A DNA stretch of 58,741 bases, from assembly GCA_902464015.1 (NCBI GenBank), contig CABQHM010000015.1, forward strand, positions 1-58,741, written 5' to 3'. Under the pieces are notes generated by a model, which ran no database searches, had not been told where the DNA came from, and was given only the letters and a program-made list of their open reading frames with translations. Of the stretch, positions 23,391 to 32,465 are shown in pieces. Numbering within the stretch: the stretch's first letter is position 1; each line of letters begins with the position of its first letter. Both the position numbers and the translations under genes were made by a program. The DNA comes from an uncultured Coriobacteriales bacterium. Its GTDB lineage: Bacteria; Actinomycetota; Coriobacteriia; Coriobacteriales; UMGS124.

Positions 23391-26117
23391 ATGAATGACG
23401 TTCCCATACCCTCGTTGCCCCTCTTGGGCGACGAGCTTGATGACGCAGCCCTCCGCGCGTTCTACGAACGCGAGATGGCAGGCCACGACTTCTCGTACTA
23501 CAGCCGCGGCGCCTATGCGAGCGGCCTGCACGAGCGTGCGCCGCAAAGGGTCATCTCGGGGCCGTCGGATTCTTCGATGCAGTTCGAGCCCGTCATGCCC
23601 GCCGTGTCTGTCGCCGACTCCCGGCCTTCGGCCCGCGGCCACAACAGGCGCAGGCTCACCTTGATCAAGTCGAGCACGCCGACAACCCCGGCAACCGCGG
23701 CGCCTAGTGCGGCAGACAACGGCGCAGGCGTCGCCGACCACAAGACCCATCTCACCTTCTCCCGCTCCGGCACCCACAGCGGACAGGCGAAAGCATCCAG
23801 CGCTCCCGCGGCGGCCCCGGCCAAGCCCTACAGCAAGGCGCTCGACGGCCTGCGCGCCATCTGCGCCATCGGCGTCATCTTCTACCACATGAACATGAGC
23901 TGGTGCCAGGGCGGCCTTCTGGGCGTCACAATCCTCTTCGTGCTCTCGGGCTACCTGGCCACCTCGGGCCTGCTCAAGGAGTTCGCCAAGAGCGGCACCA
24001 TCAACGTCATGCGCTACTGGGTGCGCCGCATCTGGCGTCTCATGCCCACGGTCATTGCGTTCGTCGTCGTAACATCCCTGCTCATGGCCATATTCAACCA
24101 TGCCCTGCTGACCAAGATGCGGCCAGACATAGTGCCGGGCATCTTCATGTACATCAACTGGGCAAAGATTTTCTCAAACGAGTCGTACTTCGCCGCCGCC
24201 GGTGCGCCCTCGCCGCTCACGCATTTCTGGTCACTGGCCATCGAGGCGCAGTTCTACGTGATCTGGCCCCTCGTTTTGCTGGCGGCCCTCAAGCTAAAGA
24301 CCCCGCGCCGCGACATCCGCATCGGCCTCATCGTGGCCACGCTGGCATCCGCCGCGCTCATGGCCTACCTGTACGTGCCCGGCGAAGACCCCTCGCGTCC
24401 CTACTACGGCACCGACACGCGCGCCATGAGCCTGACCATCGGCTGCTGGCTGGCGTTTGTGCTGCCATTTGACAAGACCGTGCGCGTCGATGCACGCACG
24501 CTTTCAACAGGCAAGAAAGCCCTGGTCAACGTGGGTGGATGGGTCTGCACGCTCGCCCTTGTCGCCATGATGCTCTTCACCGAAGGGTACACGTCGTTCT
24601 CGTATTACGGCGGCATCCTCGCATGCTCGGTCATCACCGTGGGCGCCATCGCCGCCACCGTGCCGCAGGGCACCATGCTGGCACGCATCCTCTCTGTCAA
24701 ACCGCTCGAGTGGATCGGCAAGCGCTCCTACGCCATCTACCTGTGGCACTTCCCCATCCTGGAGCTGCTCAACAAGCGCAACTCCACCACTCCCCTGGCC
24801 TGGTGGGTCGTCCTGCTCGAGCTCGCACTCATCTTCGCGGTCGCCGAGCTCTCGTACCGCTTCATCGAGATGCCCTGGCGCAACGGCGTTCCCAAGCGCA
24901 AACGTCGCGGCAGTATGGTCGAACACGCGCAGCTTCAGGCTGCAGGCAAGGAATACAAAGAAGAGAAGACCTCCCCGCTGCAGGACTTCGTCACCCTGGT
25001 GAAGCATGCCCCGTTCGTGACGGCGGCGTGCGGCGGCCTGGTCATCGCAAGCGTCGCGTGCTGCGTCGCCATTCCGCCTGTCACTGTCAACGGCGACAAC
25101 CCCGAGGACAAGGTACTCACCCAAGCGTCGCTGCGCAGGCCCCTGGCCGAGGGCGTCTACGACGTGGTGCTCATCGGCGACTCGGTCTCGCTGGGAGCAA
25201 ACGCCCAGCTCAACGAGATGTTCCCGCAGGGTCTCATCGACTCGGCGGGCGGCCGTCAGTGGTTCGAGGCGCTCGACACCTACATCGGTTACCGCGACGC
25301 GGGCGTGGTGGGCGACACGGTCATCTTTGGCGTGGGCACCAACGGCCAGCTGCTTGACGACGACATCGACGCCATGATGGCCGAAATCTCGCCCGACAAG
25401 CACGTGTGGTTCATCACTGTGCGCGGCCCGTCAGCCAACTATCTGCGCTACAACGAGGCGATTTGGCGCGCGGCCGATCGGTATTCTAACGTGGGCGTCA
25501 TCGACTGGTACGGCGCAAGCGAGGGCCACGACGACTATGTCAGCGACGACGGCATCCATCTGAACGGCGAGGGCCGCAACGTCTATGCCAACCTCATCTA
25601 CACCACCATCGACTACAAGCCCCTTCGTCACGAGGACACCGTGTACCCGGTGACGCTTGTGGGCAGCACCGCCTGCATGGATGCGGCCGAGAGGCTCGCG
25701 GCGAACCTGCCGCAGTGGATGATCGACGTGGCCGACGTGCGCGACATCGCCGCTACGGCCGAGCGCATTAAGCTGTACAGCGACCAGAAGGTGCTTGGCC
25801 CCGACGTCGTGGTGAACGTCGGCAACCTCAAGCCCTTTACAGCTGAGGACCTCGAGGGGCTCTACGACGCGCTCGTGGCCGACGGGGACACCACACGCAG
25901 GCTGTGGATCATCAACGGCCGCTCGGCCGGGTCTTGGTGCCAGACGAACAACGCCCTGGTCGCGCAGTTCTGCGACAAGCATGAAAACGTCCAGCTCATC
26001 GACTGGTACGGTGCAAGCGAGGGCCACGACGAATACCTCACCGAAGACGGCGACCACCTGACCCAGGAAGGCATCAACGCCTATATCACCTGCATAAAGG
26101 GGTCGATGGGGGTCTAG
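23391..26117 (+). CDS. Acyltransferase-3 membrane protein with two SGNH domains
   Basis: This 908-residue protein resembles OafA/YrhL-type O-acetyltransferases that acetylate surface polysaccharide. A disordered N-terminal part (1-145) precedes ten or more TM segments of acyltransferase 3 (LDGLRAICAIGVIFYHMN with catalytic-type His; GVTILFVLSGYLATSG; HFWSLAIEAQFYVIWPL). After a TM, the first SGNH domain has VLIGDSVSLG (Ser near 597), VGTNGQ, and DDGIHLNGEG (Asp/His near 720). A second copy (about 750-908) keeps IDWYGASEGHDEYL and DGDHLTQEG but has VGSTACMD where GDS should be. The ribosome site is weak; ATG 23391 is chosen because upstream sequence is unlike protein. A strong terminator follows. 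Confidence 0.85.
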   Translation: MNDVPIPSLPLLGDELDDAALRAFYEREMAGHDFSYYSRGAYASGLHERAPQRVISGPSDSSMQFEPVMPAVSVADSRPSARGHNRRRLTLIKSSTPTTPATAAPSAADNGAGVADHKTHLTFSRSGTHSGQAKASSAPAAAPAKPYSKALDGLRAICAIGVIFYHMNMSWCQGGLLGVTILFVLSGYLATSGLLKEFAKSGTINVMRYWVRRIWRLMPTVIAFVVVTSLLMAIFNHALLTKMRPDIVPGIFMYINWAKIFSNESYFAAAGAPSPLTHFWSLAIEAQFYVIWPLVLLAALKLKTPRRDIRIGLIVATLASAALMAYLYVPGEDPSRPYYGTDTRAMSLTIGCWLAFVLPFDKTVRVDARTLSTGKKALVNVGGWVCTLALVAMMLFTEGYTSFSYYGGILACSVITVGAIAATVPQGTMLARILSVKPLEWIGKRSYAIYLWHFPILELLNKRNSTTPLAWWVVLLELALIFAVAELSYRFIEMPWRNGVPKRKRRGSMVEHAQLQAAGKEYKEEKTSPLQDFVTLVKHAPFVTAACGGLVIASVACCVAIPPVTVNGDNPEDKVLTQASLRRPLAEGVYDVVLIGDSVSLGANAQLNEMFPQGLIDSAGGRQWFEALDTYIGYRDAGVVGDTVIFGVGTNGQLLDDDIDAMMAEISPDKHVWFITVRGPSANYLRYNEAIWRAADRYSNVGVIDWYGASEGHDDYVSDDGIHLNGEGRNVYANLIYTTIDYKPLRHEDTVYPVTLVGSTACMDAAERLAANLPQWMIDVADVRDIAATAERIKLYSDQKVLGPDVVVNVGNLKPFTAEDLEGLYDALVADGDTTRRLWIINGRSAGSWCQTNNALVAQFCDKHENVQLIDWYGASEGHDEYLTEDGDHLTQEGINAYITCIKGSMGV

Positions 26118-26152
26118 AGATAGAGCCGTACAGCGGCATACTGGGACTTCGT

Positions 26153-26206
26153 GCGTCCCTGCCTTCCTGGTCGAAAGACCTGAGGAGGCAGGGGCGCTGT
26201 TTTTTG
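26153..26206 (+). terminator. Terminator of the acyltransferase gene
   Basis: GCGTCCCTGCC...TGGTC and GACC...GGCAGGGGCGC form a long hairpin with a GAAA loop, followed by TGTTTTTT. Confidence 0.88.
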
Positions 26207-26367
26207 GGGGCGAAGACAGGAGTATGGCGCGCGGTCATAGGGAAGCAGAGCTGGACACAGACGCCGAAGCGCCGGACACCAAGGCGCGCAACGAACGGTT
26301 GCTTGGCATGTCGAGCCGCGCCGCGCATACTGAGCACAGCGAACACACCAGGCCGAAAGGAGCCATC

Positions 26368-27192
26368 ATGGCATTCGCCGAGAAGCTCGTTGTGCTGCGA
26401 CGCGCGCACAACCTCACCCAGGAAGAACTCGCCGCCAAACTCTACGTCACCCGTCAAGCCGTGAGCCGCTGGGAGCGCGGCGAAGTCACGCCGGGCATCG
26501 ACATGCTCAAGCTCATCGCCGCCGTGACCGGCGAGCCGCTCCCCCACCTGCTCGAGATGCCCGAGCACTACTGCGAGAGCTGCGGAATGTACCTCACGCC
26601 TGAGGACTGCGGAACCGACTCGGCCGGCCACAAGACCGACCATTACTGCAAATGGTGCTATGACCAGGGGCGTTACACCTACGAGACCACCATGGAGGCC
26701 ATGATTGAGGACTGCGCGCCCCGCCTGGCCGAAAACACGGGCATGACCCTCGACGAGGCGGTCTCCCTCATGGGCGCCGTGCTGCCCCAGCTTGAGCGCT
26801 GGCACGCGGTGCGCGACAACGAGGAGCGCTACGGAGCCGAGGCGCGCGAGCGCTATGGCGACGAGGCGGTCGACGCCATGAACGAGAGGCTCCTGGACAT
26901 GGACCCCGCAACCTGGAACGACATGAAGAGGCTTGAGGGCGCGATTCTCGAGCAGCTCAAAAGCGCGATGGCCACGGAAAACCCGTCCGGCCCCGAGGCC
27001 CGCGAACTCGTGAGGATGCACCGCCACTGGGTGGGTCTCAACTGGGGCAACGAACCTGAACACGACGCCTACCTGGGCCTCGTCCACGGCTACCTGGCCG
27101 ACAAGCGCTTCGTCGCCTACTACGACGGGCCTTGCGGCGAGGGCGCGACGGAGTTCCTGGTCAAGGCGGCAGACGAGGCGGGGCTGGCGTAA
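26368..27192 (+). CDS. HTH / zinc-ribbon / TipAS-domain regulator
   Basis: This 274-residue protein joins three parts. Residues 1-60 are a Cro/C1-type HTH (LAAKLYVTRQAVSRWERGEV). Residues about 66-100 are a putative zinc ribbon (CESCGMYL and CKWCYDQG). Residues about 120-270 look like a TipAS antibiotic-recognition domain (ERYGDEAVDAM; LVRMHRHWVGLN; YLGLVHGYLADKRFVAYYD; CGEGATEFLVKAA). TipAS domains normally follow a MerR-type HTH and bind thiopeptides; here the reader is an XRE HTH. AAGGAG 6 nt before ATG 26368 sets the start; the frame is open further upstream without a site. Confidence 0.8.
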   Translation: MAFAEKLVVLRRAHNLTQEELAAKLYVTRQAVSRWERGEVTPGIDMLKLIAAVTGEPLPHLLEMPEHYCESCGMYLTPEDCGTDSAGHKTDHYCKWCYDQGRYTYETTMEAMIEDCAPRLAENTGMTLDEAVSLMGAVLPQLERWHAVRDNEERYGAEARERYGDEAVDAMNERLLDMDPATWNDMKRLEGAILEQLKSAMATENPSGPEARELVRMHRHWVGLNWGNEPEHDAYLGLVHGYLADKRFVAYYDGPCGEGATEFLVKAADEAGLA

Positions 27193-27228
27193 GGGCCGCG
27201 GCAGCACTCGCACTCACTACACAACAAA

Positions 27229-27268
27229 GGAGGAGGACTCAGCCATTCAGCCGGGTCCTCCCCCATTT
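27229..27268. terminator. Bidirectional terminator between convergent genes
   Basis: GGAGGAGGAC and GTCCTCCCC pair, with CATTTT on the plus side and CTTTGTTG on the minus side. It sits between the TipAS regulator and flavoprotein 3. Confidence 0.7.
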
Positions 27269-27310
27269 TCATGCTGCTATAACACGCAGGCCATTATCCG
27301 CCAGCTTGTC

Positions 27311-29128
27311 TTACTTGATCTCGGTCTTCTCAGCCGGGAACTCACCGGTGGCGGCAATCGTGCCGGCCAGCCAGCCGAAGGTCATGGCCGTGGCGTGGCT
27401 CACGCCGCCGATAGCGACGGGGTAGTCCTGCAGGATGCGGCCGCCCATGTTGTTGCCGGCAGCGAACAGGCCCTCAATGGGTTGGTAGTCGTAGTCGACG
27501 ACGTTGAGCGTCTCGGGGTCCATCGACAGACCGCCCAGGCACACGAGCATGCCACCAGCGGTAATCTTGGTAGCGTAGAACGGCGGCTGCGTGATGGGGA
27601 ACATGCGCTCGGCCGTCTTGCCGAAGTCGGAGTCGACGCCTGCCTCGCACAGCTCGTTGTAGCGTTCGACGCTGGCCACAAGGTTGGCCTTGGCAGTCTC
27701 GTCAAGACCCAGCTTGTCGGCCAGCTCCTCGATGGTGTCCGCGATGGCGTCGCAGCTCTGCTCCACCATCTCACGCGTGGCAACGGAGTACTTACCGATG
27801 GTCATGCCATAGCCGTCAAGCGTGGGGTCATCCTCGACGATGTGGTTGACCGAGCCGTGGGCGCAGTTCATCTTGCCGACCTGATCGGCATAGTTGTCGT
27901 CGAAAATCTGGATGCCGTACTCACCAGGCTGGCGATAAAGCTGCGTGGAGAGCTGCTGGCCGGCAACGTCCTCGTTGACGAAGCGCTGGCCACGGGTATT
28001 TGCCAGGAAGAATGCGTCACAGCCCAGAGCGCCGCCCAGCGTGTGGGTCATGGGCGCGTGGGGGCCGTCCTCCATCTTGGCGCCAATCCACATACCCATC
28101 TGCTGGCCCTCGCCAACGTTGGTGGGGTTGCCGGCGGCGTCCATGTTCATCCACACAGCCGGATACGTGCGGCCGCCGCAGTAGTACTTCACCATGTTGG
28201 AGTTGCTGCCGTAATCGCCGGCGCACATGATGACACCCTTGGCAGCAGTGACCTTAAAGTACGTGCCGTCCACCGTCTGGGCAATGACGCCATCGGCGCG
28301 GCCGGTCGTACCGTTGGCAACACCGTCACGGGTCAGCTGGCGAGCCCAGCAGCTGAAGCGGAACTCGGCACCGGCGGCAAGGGCAGCCTGGTAGTTCTCC
28401 TCGAGGATGCCGCCCTGGTCGGGCACGAAGGTGCAGGTGGCCTCAGGATACGTGGGCGAGAACTCCTTGGAGGCGTCAAAGTCCTCGGGCACGGGGAAGT
28501 GCGTACCCTGGATGGTAATGTCGTCGGGGTTGTAGCTCGTTGCCGTGTTGTCGATAAAATCGATCGGCTTGGTAGAGGCAGAAAGGAGCCAGTCAAACGC
28601 GGGGCCCGAGTACTCAGCCCACTGGTTCCAAATGCGCTCGTCAGGACGGTAGCCCATCTCCTTCATCATGGCATTGATAGCGGCGCGCGGGTCGAAATCC
28701 ATGCCGTTTTCCTGCTGGATTTGGCTGTTGTACACACCGAACTGACCGGAGCGGTACTGATAGGACTCGGCCTTCTCGATGACAACGACCTTGGCGCCAG
28801 CCTCAGCAGCGGCGCGTGCGGCGCACAGACCAGCGACACCACAGCCGACAACCACGACGTCGGCGTCAACGGTCTCGGAGATCTCGTCGTCCGAGATGGG
28901 CTCGGGGGCGGTCAGCCAGCTCGTGTCGGTAGGAGCGGTACGCATGTCGTCGGTCGTAGACGAAGAAAAGCCGCTCTTGCCAGGCTGCTCGGCCGCACCG
29001 TGGCCGCCGTCCTCGGCGGGAGCCGCAGCCTGGTCGGCCAGAGCCGCGCCAGCAATGCCCGCCATGGCGGCAACGCCCGCAAGACCAGCGGAACCCGCAA
29101 TAAAGTTGCGACGAGAAACTGCAGTCAT
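27311..29128 (-). CDS. Tat-exported FAD-dependent reductase (flavoprotein 3)
   Basis: This 605-residue protein has a Tat signal (MTAVSRRNFIAG, Arg 6-7) and an FAD domain of the fumarate reductase flavoprotein superfamily (VVVVGCGVAG, glycines 95-100). RGQRFVNEDVAGQQLS and QDYPVAIGGVSHATAM mark it as a non-fumarate member; flavoprotein 4 shares the NED-x-x-GQQL signature. It has no FMN_bind or heme domain. AGAGGA upstream and the Tat motif set the start; the frame is open to 29254 without support. The divergent LysR-cyclo-ligase gene is the likely regulator. Confidence 0.87.
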   Translation of the reverse strand: MTAVSRRNFIAGSAGLAGVAAMAGIAGAALADQAAAPAEDGGHGAAEQPGKSGFSSSTTDDMRTAPTDTSWLTAPEPISDDEISETVDADVVVVGCGVAGLCAARAAAEAGAKVVVIEKAESYQYRSGQFGVYNSQIQQENGMDFDPRAAINAMMKEMGYRPDERIWNQWAEYSGPAFDWLLSASTKPIDFIDNTATSYNPDDITIQGTHFPVPEDFDASKEFSPTYPEATCTFVPDQGGILEENYQAALAAGAEFRFSCWARQLTRDGVANGTTGRADGVIAQTVDGTYFKVTAAKGVIMCAGDYGSNSNMVKYYCGGRTYPAVWMNMDAAGNPTNVGEGQQMGMWIGAKMEDGPHAPMTHTLGGALGCDAFFLANTRGQRFVNEDVAGQQLSTQLYRQPGEYGIQIFDDNYADQVGKMNCAHGSVNHIVEDDPTLDGYGMTIGKYSVATREMVEQSCDAIADTIEELADKLGLDETAKANLVASVERYNELCEAGVDSDFGKTAERMFPITQPPFYATKITAGGMLVCLGGLSMDPETLNVVDYDYQPIEGLFAAGNNMGGRILQDYPVAIGGVSHATAMTFGWLAGTIAATGEFPAEKTEIK

Positions 29129-29444
29129 ACTAGTCCTCTTTTCTGCTTTGCCAGCTATCCCCATTGGGCGCTGGCCCCTTTGCCGCATTGCCTGCGGCTT
29201 GTTCCGCATCATGGCCCCAGCTTGGATGACAATCAAATCGAATTCGCTTATCATTCCATAAGCAATGCCTTATACTTCCTGATAGATGACTTTCGAGAAC
29301 GTTCGCAATGGGCATGCGGCAATGGGGTCCTGCAGGGACGCCATAGGTCCGCTTAATGTCATGGGCCAGCTCGAAGTGGCACGAGGGGCCGTGTAGGGAT
29401 TGCGCTACATCCCACGGCTGGCACGCGACGGAAATGGGGGGCAC
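29129..29444. promoter_or_regulatory. Divergent promoter region with LysR-like half-sites
   Basis: This 316-bp gap separates flavoprotein 3 and the LysR fusion gene. GCTTAT (29246-29251) and ATAAGC (29258-29263) form a perfect inverted repeat, and a further CTTAT lies 6 nt on (to 29273), giving overlapping ATAAG/CTTAT half-sites. TATACT overlaps the last one and may be a -10 box. Confidence 0.5.
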
Positions 29445-31205
29445 ATGGACAGGCGGGTGGAGACCTTCCTGCAAGTTGCAGAAAACGGGAGCTTCTCTGA
29501 AACGGCGCGCAAGCTTTTCATCAGCCAGCCGGCGGTGACGCAACAAATCGCCTCGCTAGGAGACGAGCTTGGCGTGCGCCTCTTCGAACGCGACGGCAAT
29601 CGCATGGTGCTCACCACCCCAGGACGCGTGGCTCAAGAGCACTATCGACGCATGCTCGACGAAGAACAAGCCCTTAAACGCGAGCTTGCACCGTGGTCGG
29701 CCCGCCGGAGCTTCACCATAGGCTGTCCAAGCGGCATGATTGAATATGACGAAGCACATTACTCCCTAGTTCTGCGCATCGCCATGAAGTGCTTTCCCGA
29801 TGCCGACGTATGCTCCATCAAACTGGGGAGTCCCGAGCAGCACTTCCGCGTACTCGCAAACCACGAGGCAGACGTCATTGTCTCGGGAGTCGAGAGCGCG
29901 CAGCAGGAGCATGGCGATGCCATCGAGTACCGAATCCTGCGTGCGATTCGGCATTACGTAGTCAGTCGTCGCGACGACCCCCTTGCAAAACAACCGCTTG
30001 TTGAGATTGGCCAGCTTGCAGGCCGTGTGGTGTACACCTTCGATAGCGAGGCGTTTCCCAACGAACTGCTGCAGGTATTGACTAAATCTGATGGCCCGCA
30101 GCCGGCACTGCGCCATCAGCAGTCACTGGCAGGTGTGCTCCCGCTCATCCAGGCTGGCAGAGGCATCACTATCTATGCCCAAGATATTCCACTGCCCCAG
30201 GACCTCGTGCTCGTGCCTCTTAACTTTGCGCCGAACGCCCATGTGGGCCTTATTTGGCTGAAGGGGTCGCAACCACAGGGGCGTGCCTTCAACAGCTTTG
30301 TGGATCAAGTCGCCCAAGTATTTCTGCCTGAGCGAAAAGAAGAGAAAGCACTGCGGCGCAAGCAGGCAAAACAGGCGCGAGCCAATGTGAGCGAGGTGGA
30401 GCGAGCGCGGCAGAGCGAAGCCGTATGCGAGAGGCTGCTCGGGCTGCCCGAAGTTGGGACCGCACGCATCGCCGCCTGCTACTTGGCGCATGGAGACGAG
30501 CTTGACCTGGGCAGGTTCGTGCAGGCTTTCGTTGCGAATGAAAACGGGCCCGACGGGACGACCGATGCCACCACCGACACCGACAGTGCTGCCCAAACCT
30601 CAGGCAGGCTGGGGACACAACACGGTTCTGGCGAGTACGAGTCACTTAATGGCCACAGGAAGATTCTGGCTACATCGGATGTGGTACTCCATGCCGGGCC
30701 CGAAACAGACAGCATCTCCCAAAGCCCCGCCCGCATTGTTGCCCTGCCCATCACCCTACGTGGCCCCAGACTGGCATTCGTGCAGGTAGATGTCGCCGAG
30801 CTGGCCAATCTGGAGACGCTTCCCCGCTGTCTGCGCGAGCCTTCTCGCCCTCTCGAGGCCGTGCCCGCCGAGCTTGCGCACCGCGTAATCGACCCCGCTG
30901 ACATCGACGTTGCCATTTTGCCGGGTCTCGCCTTCGACACGCACGGCACACGCCTGGGCTATGGCGGTGGGTATTACGATGCCTGGCTGGGAGAAGTTTA
31001 CGGCCCGGGAGACACAGGTAAATCCGGAAAGCGGAGCGGCAGCGCCCGTCGTTCCACCTCGAAAGCACCCTCTCCCCATCGACCCTTCCTCATCGGTGCC
31101 TGCTTCGACTGCCAGCTTCTACCACCCGCCGCCACCCTGCCCCGCGAACCTCACGACATCGCGATGGACGCCGTGGTGACAGCGGGCGGGATGGTCAGGG
31201 CGTGA
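29445..31205 (+). CDS. LysR-type regulator fused to 5-formyltetrahydrofolate cyclo-ligase
   Basis: This 586-residue protein joins two normally separate proteins in one uninterrupted frame. Residues 1-60 are a LysR HTH (FLQVAENGSFSETARKLF; SQPAVTQQI) and about 85-295 a LysR co-inducer domain. From about 297 it becomes a 5-formyl-THF cyclo-ligase: basic helix EEKALRRKQAKQARANVSE, then ILPGLAFDTHGTRLGYGGGY (near 488-507, the ATP/folate signature) and FDCQLLPP...HDIAMDAVVTAGG at the C terminus. That enzyme turns 5-formyl-THF into 5,10-methenyl-THF with ATP. Two polar insertions (about 363-405 and 520-547) are not in typical cyclo-ligases. It faces flavoprotein 3. ATG 29445 is the first Met fitting the LysR fold. 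Confidence 0.87.
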   Translation: MDRRVETFLQVAENGSFSETARKLFISQPAVTQQIASLGDELGVRLFERDGNRMVLTTPGRVAQEHYRRMLDEEQALKRELAPWSARRSFTIGCPSGMIEYDEAHYSLVLRIAMKCFPDADVCSIKLGSPEQHFRVLANHEADVIVSGVESAQQEHGDAIEYRILRAIRHYVVSRRDDPLAKQPLVEIGQLAGRVVYTFDSEAFPNELLQVLTKSDGPQPALRHQQSLAGVLPLIQAGRGITIYAQDIPLPQDLVLVPLNFAPNAHVGLIWLKGSQPQGRAFNSFVDQVAQVFLPERKEEKALRRKQAKQARANVSEVERARQSEAVCERLLGLPEVGTARIAACYLAHGDELDLGRFVQAFVANENGPDGTTDATTDTDSAAQTSGRLGTQHGSGEYESLNGHRKILATSDVVLHAGPETDSISQSPARIVALPITLRGPRLAFVQVDVAELANLETLPRCLREPSRPLEAVPAELAHRVIDPADIDVAILPGLAFDTHGTRLGYGGGYYDAWLGEVYGPGDTGKSGKRSGSARRSTSKAPSPHRPFLIGACFDCQLLPPAATLPREPHDIAMDAVVTAGGMVRA

Positions 31206-31386
31206 TTCTGCCCCCATGCGTGCATACGTGAAAACACGGCAGATGGCGCGACGATAGACGTGCGGGCACAAGGTCCTGAGCTTCTCGCGCCAAGCATCAA
31301 TCGTAAACTCACACAGATTCACGCTCCGCCAAAAGGCAGGCGGAACGCTCATCCAACAGCATCACTTAGCCCCTTAGCGCATGCGC

Positions 31387-31392
31387 TATACT
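31387..31392 (+). promoter_or_regulatory. Candidate -10 box of the zinc-ribbon membrane protein
   Basis: TATACT lies 41 bp before the start codon. No convincing -35 is visible, so support is modest. Confidence 0.35.
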
Positions 31393-31432
31393 TCTCTTGT
31401 TATTCAACTTCAAGTTTAGGAGGCGCCGCTTT

Positions 31433-31999
31433 ATGGATTTGCTACTAATAATTCTTTTGATTGTCACCCTGATAGTCTGGCTCATAGGTATTTCTTTTCT
31501 CGTCGAAATCGCAAAAGAAAAGACAAGTAACGCCCCTGTTGCACTCCTTTGGCTCACGGGCATTTTCGGCACGCCGATCTTCACCGCGCTGCTTGTCATT
31601 GCACTACCCGATGAAAGGCGTAGGGACGAAGTTGACAAGCGACTTGTGGCAATCGAAAAAGCGCTCAAAGCTCAGCCATTGCAGCCTGCAGTTTGCAGCA
31701 ACACCGCCACCGCGCCTAAGCCAAACAGCATCACCGCAAGGCATGAAGCCGAAGCGACCCAGCAAACGAACGTCTCCGAAAACAGCAACGCCGACACCAG
31801 GTACAGCAATATCCAACTGGTGCGTTTCTGCGACGCATGCCAGCAGCCCTATTTTGACGGAACGCAAGTTTGCCCCTTCTGCCATACGCCCACACTCGAA
31901 CTCCAGTGCTCGGACTATGCTTGGAAAAGTGGTGCCTTCAGCAGCGATGACGCTCGTGCCACGCTTGTAAAAAAAGCCGGCGGAACATATAGGAAATAA
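31433..31999 (+). CDS. Membrane-anchored zinc-ribbon protein
   Basis: This 188-residue protein has two N-terminal membrane segments (MDLLLIILLIVTLIVWLIGI and ALLWLTGIFGTPIFTALLVI), a coiled or flexible polar middle, and a C-terminal zinc ribbon (CDACQQPY and CPFCHTP, residues about 139-158). The zinc ribbon is predicted inside the cell. I do not recognise a family. AGGAGG 9 nt before ATG 31433 decides the start over the upstream frame opening. Base composition is more AT-rich than its neighbours. Confidence 0.65.
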   Translation: MDLLLIILLIVTLIVWLIGISFLVEIAKEKTSNAPVALLWLTGIFGTPIFTALLVIALPDERRRDEVDKRLVAIEKALKAQPLQPAVCSNTATAPKPNSITARHEAEATQQTNVSENSNADTRYSNIQLVRFCDACQQPYFDGTQVCPFCHTPTLELQCSDYAWKSGAFSSDDARATLVKKAGGTYRK

Positions 32000-32025
32000 T
32001 GAGCAGACGTCTCGCCTTGTTGAAA

Positions 32026-32072
32026 CAACAAAACGCCGGCACCTGGAGTCTCCGTGTGCCGGCGTTTTGTTG
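32026..32072 (+). terminator. Terminator of the zinc-ribbon membrane protein
   Basis: The two arms, CAACAAAACGCCGGCAC and its reverse complement ending TTTTGTTG, form a perfect 17-bp stem around a 13-nt loop. The A/T flanks inside the stem make it usable in both directions. Confidence 0.85.
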
Positions 32073-32151
32073 ATATCAGATCGGCTTAATGAACGGCAGC
32101 GGGCCCCGAACTCGCCGATATTCAAACCCCCGACACCCCGCCGCGAGCCAG

Positions 32152-32212
32152 AGGTTGAGAAATCCAACGTTTTGCCGGCCTGCAGGGTGAAAACCGTTGT
32201 ATTTCTCAACCT
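32152..32212. repeat. Long imperfect inverted repeat
   Basis: AGGTTGAGAAAT at 32152-32163 is matched by ATTTCTCAACCT at 32201-32212, and the pairing continues inwards through CAACG.TTTT, giving arms of about 22 bp with one mismatch and one bulge around a 14-nt loop. It is not followed by a T-tract. Confidence 0.7.
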
Positions 32213-32388
32213 GTCGCTCGCAAGGCCCTTACGTGCGCGCCTTCGCCGCGCACGGGGGTCCATCGCCAGCATGTTTGCGGGGTCCACCGCAGGGAAAAGT
32301 GCCGGTCGGAGAGCCACCTCGCCACACGCACGCCTGCGCACCCGCCACGCGTGCCGCCCGCACGCGCCCTCCCCCGCGCACCCGTTTC

Positions 32389-32434
32389 AAAAAAGCGGCC
32401 TGCCCGCGCGGTTCATTCCGCACGGGCAGGCCGC
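32389..32434 (-). terminator. Terminator of flavoprotein 4
   Basis: GCGGCCTGCCCG and CGGGCAGGCCGC form a perfect 12-bp stem; the minus strand continues with TTTTTT. Confidence 0.9.
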
Positions 32435-32465
32435 CCTTGTTCGCAATGCTTGTCTTACTTGCCTA

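Larger units (their letters stand above)
32000..32465. other. Intergenic region between convergent genes
   Basis: This 466-bp gap holds a long terminator (32026-32072), a 61-bp inverted-repeat element (32152-32212) and the terminator of flavoprotein 4 (32389-32434). No gene is supported. Confidence 0.55.

Noticed and set aside
27395..29356. Long plus-strand open frame opposite flavoprotein 3 (similar ones opposite flavoproteins 1, 4 and 5 and the molybdoenzyme)
   Set aside because: These are antisense shadows of GC-rich genes: Val/Gly/Ala/His-rich, no ribosome sites, no domains.
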